Source of the DNA: Diphasiastrum complanatum
Lineage: Eukaryota; Streptophyta; Lycopodiopsida; Lycopodiales; Lycopodiaceae
Direction of reading: 5' to 3'
NCBI GenBank assembly: GCA_029204225.1
Contig: CM055098.1
Location: 4,079,607-4,143,606, forward strand
Length of the DNA stretch: 64,000 nt
Both the position numbers and the translations under genes were made by a program. The notes under the pieces were generated by a model. That model was not told the DNA's origin and did no database searches. It saw nothing but the letters and a program-made list of their open reading frames with translations. Of this stretch, positions 36,293 to 50,017 are shown in pieces (the first letter of the stretch is position 1; each line of letters starts with the position of its first letter).

Positions 36293-36815
36293 ATAATGGT
36301 TTATTCTGTTCCGATGCAAGTGGACCGGTTTATTCATTTCCAAGTATCCTTTTTAAGGAATAAGGTTATTGCATAAACTTGGCAAACCAAGCTTGTTCTT
36401 AAGCAGCCAATTTTGGTGGTATTGGACAACCATTCTTTAATAGAAGTGAGGACCTTGACCCCAGGAACCTGAGATTCCGTGGGAAAAGAGAGCATAAAAC
36501 TTAATGAGCAAATCACATTTTTGCTATGATTGCACGTACTATCAGGTTTATAGGCCACATATAGAAGCTTCAATGGTGGTACACTAGTAGCTGGCAAGTA
36601 GCGAAAACTTGAAGACCATTTCATAGAGACTTCCATTGGCAATAAGGAAATTTTGCGGCTTACTTTTAATCTTCTACTCATACAAAATATCTTTGTGAAG
36701 TACTCTTGTCCAGGATATGCACAATTTGTTGATTTGAGCATCTTATTGTTGGGTTTATTAGAAGTAAACAGCTACATAACACTTCAAAAACCTTTATGGT
36801 AGTTTAGAGTGCGAC
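36293..36815. other. 3' flank of GH17 gene
   Basis: Expected to contain the GH17 3' UTR. A 135-residue minus-strand frame (36334-36741) is open but shows no motif I recognise. Its overlap with the GH17 3' end makes it doubtful as a gene. Confidence 0.4.
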
Positions 36816-36819
36816 TGGG

Positions 36820-37222
36820 GGCCATAGAATCTGAGAACCGTGTACAATTCACCACGGTTCTCAGAACCGTACAGTGAACCGTACGGTTTACAAAAAATTC
36901 AAGGGTTCCCACCCCCAAAAATTCAAGGGTTCCCACCCCCAAAAACAGCCCAAAAATATGCAAAAGAGGGCCAAAAAAAATCAGAATTGCTAGGGAGTTT
37001 AATTATTTTTTTGGGGGAGGACCATAGCATTTGTGAAATGAGGACCAAACATGAGGAATCTGTGAAATCTGAGGACCATTTGTGAAATCTGTGAAATGTG
37101 GACCAAAAATGCCTTGGGAGGGGTTTTGAGGGGAATTTTGTAATTAATTAATTAATTAGATATAGGAACCGTGCTACGGTTCCCAGGACCCACGGTTCTA
37201 AGAATCGTGGGTTCTATGCTGG
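36820..37222. mobile_element. MITE-like element built of ACGGTT/AACCGT
   Basis: The left end reads CCATAGAATCTGAGAACCGTG. The reverse complement of the right end begins CCAGCATAGAACCCACGATT and reaches TTAGAACCGTGGG, giving imperfect terminal inverted repeats. Both ends repeat the words GAACCGT and ACGGTTC. The middle has a tandem AATTCAAGGGTTCCCACCCC pair (36895-36945) and GAGGACCA/GTGAAAT repeats. No coding potential. Confidence 0.7.
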
Positions 37223-38490
37223 CGGCATACAATAGACAGACTAGTTGCCAGCATAAAACTTTCTGAGATTTGTTTGGTTGATTTCTGAAGGGCTATATTC
37301 ACATAATTGTCCTGTTTTTGCCCACGGGTTTGTTAGGGTCAAGGACTCACATTGATGCAGTCATGAAAGATGGAATTTTCATAAACATGTTTTTGATCTT
37401 GATTGCTTATATTTTTGCTGTAAAATAATGTGAAGACAAAAGTAACATCCCTTTGATGGGTCATCATTCAGATTGTAAAAAGCTATGAAGGTACAAGTCC
37501 TTATTGTAATTTGGTTATCTTTCATTTTTGAATTAGATAGATTTGCTGTACTTAACAAAAAGGAAGCAAATCGATAATAGAAAGATGTCTATATCATAGA
37601 TGCATTGTGTTCCGGAATGTAGAATTCCGATCACGTTCCGTTTTGGATTCTTTTGTTTTTTGGGTTGGGGGAGGGGGGGGGGGGAGGGTTTCTTTCTAAA
37701 TTTTTGTAGATGTCTCAAAAAAAAAAAAAGCCTAGAAAGTTAACAAAGATTATTTTCCTTATTCCCCTGTACATATACCTTCTCCGTTTTCCCCCTTGCA
37801 ACTCAACTTTGTTGCCCAAATTTTCCTAACTTTTTGCCACACCTTTTTTTTCCCTTCTTGTTTGTACGTCTTTTTTCCCCCCTCTTTCACCACGGTTTCA
37901 CATCCACGCACGCCAACGCCAACAACATACGCATGTGCCAAGGGAATGTCACCAAAATAGCAGTGGGGGCATGTTAGAAAATTCTGGTGAAGATTCTTCT
38001 AACAGATGATTGCAGATTACAAGATGTTTGTGTGAGCTATGAGGGGACTGTATCATTCAATTCGAATATGGAGGAATCAAAACTCAGAAAGAGGATTTTC
38101 CCATTGCTCCACTGACAACACATTCAAAAGTTAAAGAGAGTGCATAAATTTTGTCAAATGAGCTAGCAGGGAAAGCCGGTTTCTCCTCATCGAGTTGGTA
38201 TGAAGAAAGTTCAATCTTTGATCTTATAACAAATGTCAAAAGTGCCCAATGAATATCGCATGTTATACAGCCAAAAAGGAGTTCCAGAATCTAGATTCAC
38301 CGGGAAAGCCAATATCAGAAAGTCGAGCCAACAAGCGAAGACAAAGCCCAGCGTCTCCCCAACAGATTTTACGACAACGGAAATAAACGCATGGCCGAGT
38401 CGACATACAAGTTAGATTTATCAGTAATATGATGTCAGACACCCTTAAATGGTGCACTACTGTACTCGTAAGCCAAAGGCGCGAGAAGTA
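37223..38490. other. intergenic, no gene recognised
   Basis: A G-run lies at 37668-37687 and an A-run at 37718-37730. Around 37612-37650 the words GTTCCGGAA, ATTCCG and CGTTCCG appear, like those of the element at 50018-50822. Open frames lack recognisable motifs. Confidence 0.4.
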
Positions 38491-38499
38491 GAGATAGAT

Positions 38500-38900
38500 T
38501 TAAAATACCAATGGGCCAAAATAAGAAAGGACCCAAGTAGTTCTAAAATGCATGTTGGCTTTTAACTTTTTATGATAGTCAAGTTATTATGGCACATGGT
38601 TTTGGGTGAACCAAAAACCTTAACCCTAACTTTGTCTATAAGTAGGGATGTGGCACCATTTTGTACTCAATTTTCACTTGTATGATTAGAGATTGAGAGA
38701 GAGAGAAGAAAGCCTCCTCCTTCATTTTCCTACTTTTGTGAAGTCCTCCTATTTTGACATTGTATCCTTGCTTGTGGATGAATGAATGCTTGATTGTCTT
38801 TGTTTAATCATGCTATCACAAATAGAAAGATCATTTGCTCAAGCTTTCATCCTTCTAATCCACAAAATCACACAATAGTAAAATAGGTGTTAGAAATCCA
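38500..38900 (+). mobile_element. possible LTR or LTR fragment
   Basis: Shows the composition of an LTR U3-R-U5 segment. There is a TATA-like TCTATAAGTAGGGATGTGGC at 38634, similar to the TATA region of the LTR at 4784-5182 (CTATAAGTAGGG), followed by GA-rich and CT-rich transcribed sequence. No primer site or partner copy was found. It might be the 5' LTR of the copia copy whose gag resumes at 42568. Confidence 0.35.
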
Positions 38901-39117
38901 TTTGTAGTGATCAACAGGATCCAATAAGTAGATTTCCTTTCCGTATACACCTCCCTTGAGAAGATAAGCCTCAAGAGGAGAAGATCTAGAGCTCAAGAAG
39001 CCTAGATTTACCAAAAAACATTGATCCATGAAGAGGATCCATCCACAAACCCAAAACCTCAAGAGAGTAGGAAGAGTGTCAAGCATCTCACCTCTCATCT
39101 AAGCCATTCCACAATTA

Positions 39118-39838
39118 GACCTCATGCCAAGATTGACATCCTTGGTAGGCTTAGATTCCATCTAGATCCGTAGCTTAACCCCCTGTCCATTGGATCGAAA
39201 CCCATACTACACGACAACTCACCCGGTTGGAGATCCAGACCTTGACTTTTCCTCTTGATCGCTACGATTGGGGAGGTATGGAAAGGGGTCCAACAACTTC
39301 TTTTAGCAGGATGAATTGGACCGAGATAGTTCAATCCCCACTTTTCAAACGGTGCTTGTGCTAGAACTGGATGTAGAAGATCATAGTTCAATCTCGTCGG
39401 TCTTCTAGCTCTCTGGCACACCTCACATTTCTTCAAGTATTCATCCGTGTCCTTATGAATTGTTGGCCACCAGCATCCTGATTGCAAGATCTTGCGAACT
39501 ATAATGTTAGATGCGAAATGACCACCACCCATGCCTTCGTGCGAAATTGAAATAATCTAGCTGGCCTCGTGTGGAAGAATACATCTCCGAAGGATACTAT
39601 CTGATCCTCTTCGATATAATTGGTCGGCAATCAGTTGATAGGGTCTAGCTTTTAGAATCAACTTTCGTTGTTTTGCCTTGGGTAAGGATTTGTCTGGTTG
39701 GCCCCGCATAAGATACTCAACAATGTCAGTGGCCCATTCAGGTACAGTGTCAATGTAAAACAAGGCAGCGTCTGGTAGCTCATCATCAGGTAGGGCTGCT
39801 GTCTCCTTCCCCTTGATTTGCGACACATGATCTGCCAT
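39118..39838 (-). pseudogene. Ty3/gypsy integrase N-terminal part
   Basis: Two minus-strand frames. 39557-39838 is the RNase H to integrase linker (ending RRCILPHEAS). 39122-39532 has the HHCC zinc-binding module (GGGHFASNIIVRKILQSGCW, HKDTDEYLKKCEVCQRAR) and then FEKWGLNYLGPI, the start of the integrase core (G-x-D there is N-Y-L-G). The core after this point is lost and replaced by unrelated sequence near 39240. A stop separates the two frames. Confidence 0.85.
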
Positions 39839-39849
39839 ATAGTGCTGCT

Positions 39850-41127
39850 AGCCCTTGCGCACGACGATCCAAAAATCAAACTCCAACAACAAAAGTAACC
39901 AACGAGTGATTCTCCCTGTGTTGCAAGTTTTATTAACAAGATAAAGCAGGGGTTGATGGTCCGTATAAAAGGCAAAGTGGGTGGCCATCAAATAATGTCG
40001 AAATTTCTTAACCTCATAACTCCCGCTTTGTGGTTGAATAGTTTATTTCTGAATCACTGAGTTGTTGGCTAGCAAATCGGATTGAAAAATCTTTTTCGTA
40101 TTCTCTCAGCTGAGTTAAGACTGCTCCCACTGCATACTTTGATACGTCTGTATGCACATGAAACTCTATGGACCAATTGGGTGGCCTTAGTATTGGCGTT
40201 GATACCAATGCATCTTTAAGTTTTTGAAAAGCCTGTAGGGCCTCCTCCATCCAATGTGGTTCCGTTGTGAGCTTGTAGATTGGTCGTGCTATTTCCGCAA
40301 AATCTAGGATGAAAATCCGATAGTAGTTAGCGTGACCCATAAACACGTAGACTCTACGAATTGTCCCTGGAGGTGGTAGATCAACAATGATCCTGATCTT
40401 TAATAGATTAGTGGCGATTCGTGTCTTGATACAATATGGCCTAGTATGAGGCTATGCGTCACCCAAAACTGACACTTTTATGGGTTCAAGGATATCTGAT
40501 ATTCGTGGCATTTCTTCAACACCTTTTTCCAAGTTGGATAAGAGCTCAGAGTTAGGCTCGTGCACGCACAGATCATCCAAGAAGATCTCTAGAAACTTTT
40601 GTAAATATTCTTTGAATGTCACCTGCATAACCCATTTGAAGGTACTTGGGGCATTGCAAAGTCCAAACGACATCACCTTGTAGGCATAGGTTCCCCATTT
40701 AGTGGCGAATGTTGTCTTGTGCTGATCGTCCGACGTTATTTTCACTTGATTGTAGCCGCTGAAACCGTCCAGAAAATTGTAGGCTTCTACTCCTGCTACT
40801 ATGTCTAGAACACTTTCTGTAAATGGTAAGGAAAAATGATCCTTCTTTGTAACTGCATTTGATGCCTTCAAGTTTACACAAATTCGCTTTGTCGTTCTTC
40901 TTGGGTACTATGACTATCGAGGATACCCATTCTGTGTGCCCGATTTCATAAATGAAATCAGCATCAAGTAACTTCTGCAACTCCTGCTTGATCAATTCAG
41001 TGTAGTTAGGATTGCAGCGATAGTAGCGGCTCACCTTGGGGACTGCTCCATCCACCAAGGGTATGATATGTTGAGGACTACGGTTGGTGGTATACCCTTT
41101 AGATCTTTGTAATTCCATGCGAAGCAA
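39850..41127 (-). pseudogene. Ty3/gypsy reverse transcriptase and RNase H
   Basis: RT begins in 40699-41234 with LQKLLDADFIYEIGHTEWVS and IVIVPKKN. The 40452-40871 frame then has YNFLDGFSGYNQVKI, TTFATKWGTYAYKVMSFGLC, NAPSTFKWVMQ and FLDDLCVH at the catalytic YxDD position (F in place of Y). RNase H follows at 40014-40346 (MFMGHANYYRIFILDFAEIA, HVHTDVSKYAVGAVL, in which the usual DAS reads DVS). There are several stops and shifts. The element runs leftward into the integrase. Confidence 0.92.
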
Positions 41128-41129
41128 TC

Positions 41130-42440
41130 TTTGTATTCCACCAATAATCCGCGTAGCCTGTTTAATTGGGTGGGTGTCAGCTGTTCTCCCACATGTACAA
41201 TTTTCTCTTCTTCACCTAGCTCGGCTAGATTCATAAGTTGTGTACGCGCAGGTCCTTTGAAGACTTGTTGCGCTGGTTCCTAATTTTGATCAGGTTCTCT
41301 TTGTGCTTGCGGCATCATGATTACCACGTCGTCCAAGGTATAATTTCTGAAGGTTTTTGGCATCTCATGAGCTGGTGTTCGGCAAGATTCCTTCTTCAGC
41401 ATATTAATCTTTGCCCGACTTGTAATTTTTGGATTTTCGGTCATCTTTGAGGATGATGACGTTGCATTTGGCTCCAATCGGATTGATTTCAAGGAGTACA
41501 ACACTTTTATTTATTTTTTTATCAACATAGTTGGGTACGTCCTTGTTATCTTTCCGGGGAACCAGATTGATATTCGCTTCGTGGTTACAAATATCAATAT
41601 CCACCATGGCTATTGCTTCTTCCAGTAGATCACTCCATCGGATCACCTGATTGTATTGCTGTTTCTGCTGATTCTTCTTGTTTGCAGGTGCCTTGGGTGG
41701 ATCTATCTTGGAGACTTTTGCCATGGCCGATCCTTACGGTGGCTGAGCTGGTACTTTTCTCATTCCATAGCGATCTGGGTCCATATGTTGCAAGACCTGC
41801 TCATCAGTCAGCTCAATCTCCTTGTTGTAGGTAAAAGCATGTTGCCAAGGGACTAAATTATCGTTCACAAGGTCCTCAATAGTTTCCGCAGACAACCATG
41901 CTACATTGATCATATTCACTCCGAAAGTAATTGGTGTGTCCAAGTAATAGCACTTGGGTGAAGATGTGCTAGATCTTGGATCTAAATATGGTTGACAAGC
42001 ATGCCCAGCCATATAGTCAACTGTTGCCAATGCGTCCGTCCATCTCACGATATCCGTTTCAGAGTCGTAATGACCTCCCTTGGCTTGCCTTGGGCGATCG
42101 ATTGTGTGATCGGTGGTGGACGATCCGTCATCAGCTTTTGGTGTAATTGGTTTCACCGCCCATGTAGTTGGGTATCTTTACAGCCTGCTCCATGTTCTCA
42201 AAGGTAAGTTTTCCGATTTCCTAGTTGTGAACCACTTGCACGATCCTCAACCAAGGTCTTCCTAGTAAAACATGGTAGGCAGAAGGGGACTCTGGTATGT
42301 CCATCACCACAAAGGTGATTACGAATTGCATTCTCGCTATTTTTATCGGAATGTTGTCAACTATCCCTTTTGGCTTTACACAGGATTGATCTGCTAGTTT
42401 GATAGCAAATTTCGCTGGTTTCAATCCTGGCAAACCTCAT
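41130..42440 (-). pseudogene. Ty3/gypsy protease and pre-RT linker
   Basis: 42221-42433 reads FAIKLADQSCVKPKGIVDNI, then VVMDIPESPSAYHVLLGRPW, the C-terminal half of a retropepsin-like domain. The catalytic Asp part to its right is mutated (see STDYPSTTTASS-like sequence near 42490). 41031-41234 has LTPTQLNRLRGLLVEYKDCF and AWNYKDLKGI, the usual segment before RT. The long frame 41734-42156 between them is an unusual acidic linker (ELTDEQVLQHMDPDRYGMRK). Confidence 0.78.
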
Positions 42441-42567
42441 TTCTGATACAAGGTAGTGGAGATCAAATTTACACCTGATTATCCATCTACCACTACTGCT
42501 TCATCCTCAAATCTTTTGTGCTTGATGGGCAGGGTGATGTTGTGCTCTTCCCTTAAGAAACCATTTT

Positions 42568-44580
42568 TTGCAAAGCATGAGGAGAAGTGATGAAAGTGCA
42601 CAAGAGTACGTGCTTAGAATCAAATCTCTTAACAAGGAACTTGCTTCAATAGGAGATAAGATTCATGATAATGAACTTGTTCAAGTTCACATGATCCTCA
42701 ATAGACTTGGAGACGAATATTCCAACTTGGTCCAAATTTTTGCTATTCAAGATAGCCTACCTTCCATAGACAAGCTCCATAGTGTGCTTGTGGCCGAGGA
42801 AATATGTCAAGAATAGGATGTGTTCCTTGTCCTTGCATGATGGAGATGAGAAAGCCAATTTCTCAAGCAAAGGCAAAAAGAATAACCAAAGCAAAGATTC
42901 TAAGGAGGAGGATCAAGTAACAAGCTCAAAGGCAAAAGGCAAGAAAGACAAGTCCAAGCTAAAATGCTTCTTTTGTAAAAAGAAGTTGCACTTTGCAGCC
43001 AAATGCTTCAAGAGGAGTCTGCACAAGGAAGTCAAGCAAATTTAAGCAAAGAAGAATGTGATTATCCTTACATTGAGGAGGCATCACTAATGATGTCCAA
43101 CTTCCCATTAACAAGCCTCAGGTGAGAAAGTATCTTGGTGGATAGATAGTGGGGCAAGCTCCCACATGACAAGTCACAAAAATATTGTTCTCAACTCTTA
43201 CCTTTTGATAGATCTAAGAAGCTTATACAACAATTGATCTTAAATGCAAGATTGGGGGAGTAGGATTAGTTCCTATGTGTCTTGAATCTACCAAGAAAGT
43301 CATGCTTGGGAGTGTGTTGTATGTTCCCAACATTACAAGGAATTTGCTAAGTGTTGGGAAACTGATGGAAAAGGGCTTCTTTATTACATTTGATATTAAT
43401 GCTTGCTTGATAATGAGGAGTAGGAATGTCATTGCCAAAGGTATTAAATATGGTAGGCTTTTCAAGCTTGATGCTTTTGTGGAAGCTAACCATGGTGGAT
43501 TGATAGCCAAGGAGAAGATAGCACAAGTGGAGCCATTTCACAAGAGATTGGATCACTCCAATGACAAATCCATGGAGGCTATGTGCAAGGAGGAGCCTAT
43601 TTTGGGCTGCCTAGATCCTTTGTAAGAGGTGGTGACGCATGGGAGGCAGGTGCTTTGGATAAATCACCTAAGTTGTCTTTCTCAAGATCTATCACAGAGT
43701 CATCATTATCCAAGTGTAATCACTTCATCAAGAGTGCACTTTCCAAGTGTAAGAAGCATTGGGTGGATCTAATTATTTCAAATTCTCCATAGTTAATGTT
43801 GGATAGATATGATTTTTTCTACTTTTCACCATCAAGAGCTATGATGCTTTTCATCTTGTGTAGATGTGCTAAGAAAATGAAGTTGAAGCTTGTGTAGCTT
43901 CATCATGTTTTTGTGAAGCAACTTCATTTGGTGACTATTTTTTTAATAGCTTGAAAACGGGTGTCATAACAGGTAAAACACCATTAATAGTAACGTACTT
44001 GAAATTCTTTGAGTCCACATGCGTTGTGCATGATTGTTTCAATGTAAGGACCAAAGATTATCCTACTTCAATGAAATGAATAATGGTAGATTTTGCTCTT
44101 CAAATAATGGAGATTGTAGAATCTACATTTTTTCCACCAAAGAAATTGTCAATGGTGGAAAACTTGAAGGTGCACTTTTGGATTAGCACCTTATTCAAAT
44201 CATTGACGGTCACATGCAAGGAAAAGGTGAAGGGCCAAGAACTCCAATAAGTCCTTCAAAGTCCAAGATGGAGACATCAAGGCTCAAGTTCATTGACAAA
44301 GGAATCAAACAAAGGTGAGGAGAGTGACATCTCTCATGCATTCATCAATCCATTTGATGTTACTTTATGCGTGCAAAGTTTCTTGAAGGCAAGGGATTGG
44401 CATAGTCATGGAGAGATCATCAATATCATGAAGGTAGTACCAAGATCTTGGCATACTCAACTCAAAATCCTCCATTATTCTCTTAAATCCATTTGGAGAG
44501 AGCATGATCCAGTATTTATCCTTATGTTTCATGAAGGATCAGTATTCATTTTTGCATTCTATGTAAATAATCTCATGTAA
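42568..44580 (+). mobile_element. Ty1/copia gag-protease-integrase-RT remnant
   Basis: It starts mid-gag with RSDESAQEYVLRIKSLNKEL and LNRLGDEYSNLVQIF, at the junction with the gypsy element. A complete CCHC zinc knuckle CFFCKKKLHFAAKC is at about 42965. The protease motif SGASSHMTS follows near 43150, then the pre-integrase LGSVLYVPNITRNLLSVGKL (43310) and FHKRLDHSND. After a large deletion comes an RT piece with EHDPVFILMFHEGS and FAFYVNNLM (YVDD altered to YVNN) at 44500-44580. Several frameshifts and the loss of the integrase core show decay. Confidence 0.9.
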
Positions 44581-45550
44581 ATAATCTCTCATGGGAGAAT
44601 ATGAAAATGGTAAAGAAAAAATGCATATAGATCTAAAGTACTAAAGTATGCGTGAAATGCAATTTGTTTTATCTCCTGCTACAAAGAACAACATAAGATG
44701 TTTTCATTAATGGGATTATTTCTCACAACATTAGCTATCAATACTATGAGCTACTTGTTTTTGACATTTCTCTACATTTGAGACATGATTTGGTTTGATT
44801 CTATTATAAACACCTAACATACATATTCATTACAAGTAAGACATTCATTGAAGCTTTAACATTTAAAGAACTGCATATGTCTAATACAAATGTATGGTTC
44901 TTTTTAATCATCTGCAAATGGAGTTTTTTAACATTCGTTTGTTTAAAGAAGATTTATATATAAAGGGTCTACAAAGAGTAATGGATTTTTATTTAGTCAT
45001 GAAATTAGGGTTTGAGATTTGCTTGTAATATGAAAAATGTTCTTGGAAACTCAAACATGTTAAATGTTGGCTCATAAAGAATACATACTTCGTGGAAGAG
45101 CCATGGCATCATCACAAGAAAACCTAATGACGCATATCCAAGTATGTGATGTAAAACATTTTCAATTGTATAAGTGTTGTGACATTTTGGATGCATTCCA
45201 AGGATGGAGAATAGAGATGACAAGAAAGGCATATTGCAATGTTTACATATTGGTTTTTCTAGCTTTCTGAAACAAAAAACTACATGTTGTATACCACAAT
45301 GTTCAAAGCGTATTTTTTGAAGCAAAATATGATTTAGGACCACTAAAATAAAACACTCATTTTTTAATCTCAATACAATTGAACAAATAGGGTTTAGTTG
45401 AACCAATCCAATTGTCTTCAGTCTTTTCTCAAAATTAGGATTTTTGGCTTGAATACTTTTGAATGCATGGATTTGCGCATGAATTATGACATCTACATAT
45501 GACTCATTGGGATGATTCAATGTTCGTACAAATTAGAAGGACATGAAATT
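44581..45550. other. intergenic, no gene recognised
   Basis: AT-rich. A 171-residue minus-strand frame (45005-45520) has no recognisable motif and ends just inside a minus-strand primer-like site (45551), so it is probably retroelement leader rather than a gene. Confidence 0.4.
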
Positions 45551-45561
45551 GCTCTAATACC
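45551..45561 (-). other. primer-binding-site-like sequence
   Basis: On the minus strand GGTATTAGAGC, one mismatch from the initiator-Met site. It suggests a minus-oriented LTR element with its LTR to the right. No paired LTR was confirmed. Confidence 0.4.
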
Positions 45562-46463
45562 GATTTGGATATCCTTGCCAAACCTAATGTCAATAAATGT
45601 AGCTTGAGGACATTGTGAACTATCGTAGGTACAAGTAATGACTTCTAGTGTAGTTTTCTAAAGTTTTACTATAGTGTTTTGGCTTGATTGCTCTATAAAA
45701 CATGGATATGGTCAAGAGATATGACATGAGTGCATGACTTGTTATTCTATCCAACAGTCACTAGGATTAGCATGACATGGATTTGTCCTAATACTTGTAT
45801 GTTCTCGCTTAAATTATTGCAAATAAATTAATGTGTACGAGTAAGTTAGTATAGATTGTTGTGTTATGTAATGATTGATATGGACCATTGCCCATAATTT
45901 CTTTGGACCTACATAAATTAACTTGAAATTTTTTTTTGTTTTATGTAGTAAATTACTTTGGATGCAACATCTTATATGGTTTCACTTAAAAGTATTTGAT
46001 CTTTTAAGCTAGCTCATTGTTCACACCATATGAAAGATCGGTGAAACATTGTGAGTTTGATAAGTAATGAAAATGTGAAAAATTAGCAAAATTTAGCTTG
46101 GCTATTTTGTATTTTCTTGTTTATGAGTAAATCTCACACGTGTCGAAAAAAGTCAAAAATAGCTTAGTCATGTTGAGTTAGGGGTACATAAAATTTAGAG
46201 ACATCTATCCAAGTGTAAGTAGGGGGCCAATTTTGGCATTAGAGGCAAAATAGAATCATACACATGTCAAGTCATAATTAGGCCAAAAGTCAAAAGTGAT
46301 GTAGCTCGAGTTAGGTTAGGCTACTTATATTTTTCATGATTAGATTTGGTGAGTGACACATCTCCATGTATTGTCATGAGAACTAGTGACCAATCAAAAA
46401 GCTAGAATCTCTCAAAATAGTTCAATCAAGATTAAGGCCTCGTTTGTCACTCAACCATCACCA

Positions 46464-46475
46464 TAGTATCAGAGC
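46464..46475 (+). other. tRNA primer-binding site of a copia element
   Basis: TAGTATCAGAGC, followed by TAGCC, matches the initiator-Met primer site with one change. It lies about 800 bp before the copia gag start at 47266, a normal leader distance. The preceding sequence should be the 5' LTR (ends near 46463). Confidence 0.65.
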
Positions 46476-47168
46476 TAGCCTAAGATATCTATGTATATGT
46501 CAAGTTTGATGTGAAAATTTGCCTTGAAATCAAGACTTTGTGAGTGTAGATGCATCTCCTTGTCTATATTTGTGATTTTAGGATCAAGAAAGGTCATAAT
46601 CATTATGAATGGACCTGATCTGGTACTGTATGGAATTCAGTGCTCAGACACGTGTGAGGTACATCCAACTTTAATGGTTTGGTTCTCTTCCAAGTTAGAT
46701 CCAAAATCTATGCTAGATAGCTTGTTAGAAAGCTAGAAAAGCTAATATTTTGATGCAATTTGTTTCAAACCAATTGGATGTGCCAATAAAAAGCTATAGC
46801 CTTTTGAGTGAGGGTCTAGGGCACCTAGATCTGTATGGACACTTTTGATTTGATCCATATCTTGTTTGTTTGATCCAAAACTTAGAAAAAAGCTTGCCAA
46901 TCTTGTCTATTTGAGATCTAGACAATTTTTTTGAGGTCATAGCCACATAGTTTCATGCAATTCAATTTGTATTTGAGTCATTTGTAGATTTTTTTGCGTG
47001 CGTTTGTGTGCTTGAGTTGAGTTGACCCAAACTTTGTCCTTGCTCCATCTTGGGATGAGAGTTTGATCTAGTTTGAGAGATATTGGTAGAGCTAGTGAGA
47101 TGGGTCTCACAACTAGTTGCAAGATCTCATATTGGAGTTGGTAGTACACCCTTTGTGAATCCATTATT

Positions 47169-48310
<1,142 letters not shown>

Positions 48311-50017
48311 TACTTCAATAGGAAAAATTAAACTGCTAAGTGCCATTATTTGTTGATTCTAGACGGATTTAATTGTACCTACTTTTGAATTGTACAAATA
48401 TACAATATACATCATTGGCCAAGCTAAATAAGAGCTCAAGGCTGGAATATGTCAACGTGATGTACTTGTCAAAAAGGTTCAAGCCTGCCCCTCAATTCAT
48501 GCAATAAAACTCTTGCCCAACTTGACTTGCTAGTCTTGACTTAATTTTTTACATTGCTAGTGTGAAAAAATATCACATAATGAGTTTCTAGACATGCCAA
48601 CATAATTTCCATAGAACAAAGGTAAAACAAATAGAAACCCTATCAATGGTTTTCAAAAGAGACTACCCAACATAGGTTTTCAAATTTTGGCTACTCATTA
48701 AGAAAGGCAAAGGATCTTGAGATTTCACAAATATAGAAGTACAAAAGTAAAACAGCAGTCCAAGGCTGAATGAGTAAGCAACAAGGGTGCACGATAAAAA
48801 ATACTAAGGACCCACAGCACACCTCGTACAGAGGCAGTCATAATTTTAAATGAAAAAGTTTTGTGGCACGGGTCAAATCCAATTTTAATGTTCACATGAT
48901 TAATGCTCTTTTTGGTCATAACTAGTATAGTAGGAGGCCAACTACACCCTTGCTTTTATGCTATGAGTGAAGTCCTAGATTGATCTTTTATACACGTAAG
49001 CTCTAAGCACGTTCAGGCATGCAGTATGTACACAGGAGCATTTTGTCATATACTGGAACTACAGAAGATGTACTTTAACTATGACTACCCTAAAAAAAAC
49101 TCCCTTTTAAGTACTAGGACCCTGTCTTGCCTTTGAAAGGGCAATAAAGCTAACGGAATCCACGGAATGTTAGCAAATTTGAGCTGCTTTTGGGCCCTGT
49201 CTTCAAAAAAGCTGCCATATAAGATTATCCTAGATTTGAGATTTCCTCACATAGCAGATTTGACTTTATAATTCCATAAACAAAGGTAAAACAAATAGAA
49301 TACCCTGAAATGTGTTTAACACCAGAAGTTTGTGTAGGACTCAGAAGTATGATCTTACATGGTACTTACAACATCATAGAAGCAAAAAAAGTTGATCATA
49401 ACATGGCTGTGAAATCACCTTGCCAATCTGAAAGGGCAATGGATTTAAGATTAACTAGCCAGAGTTTAAGGTGTTACTATTAGAGAAAAGAGCTTGCAAG
49501 TTGTCGTGTACGAACAAACCATTTGTATATACCTTATACTTTTACCCCACATAAGTAGCAATATTGTTTGCTGTATAGCAACAACTACATTGTATCACAT
49601 CTGCTGAACAGATGATTTAATCCACCTTTTCCTTGCATAATTGTCTGCACTTGTTAATAAAAGAGATTACAGAAATTTTCTGCACTCAATTGCATACAAG
49701 CCATAAGAACCCGTAAGACATGTTGAAATCTCTGCAACAGTGGCTTCAAATGCCTTTGAGAGGCTGCATAATAAATATGTGAGAAGGCAGTTGATTGGTT
49801 TCTCTGATCACAGAATACTTACATTTCAACAGTTCAGTGAAACAATCAAATGAAATTTGCAATGTCAAGCAAAAAATAACAGTTGATTTTTTGCAACGTC
49901 CCAGATGCCTGAGCAAAATTCTGAGAGTTCCTTGACCATTCCATTTTTCTACCACTGCAATAAAACCATAGCAAGACTCACATCCTAAAATCATAAAGAA
50001 GAATTTTTTAAAAAAAA
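48311..50017. other. intergenic, no gene recognised
   Basis: AT-rich with no protein motif recognised on either strand. Confidence 0.4.

Noticed and set aside
36334-36741. A 135-residue minus-strand open frame after the GH17 gene
   Set aside because: Overlaps the expected GH17 3' UTR in antisense, with no recognisable motif and no promoter or splice support.
45005-45520. A 171-residue minus-strand open frame
   Set aside because: No recognisable domain, AT-rich, and adjacent to a minus-strand primer-like site, so more likely retroelement leader than a gene.
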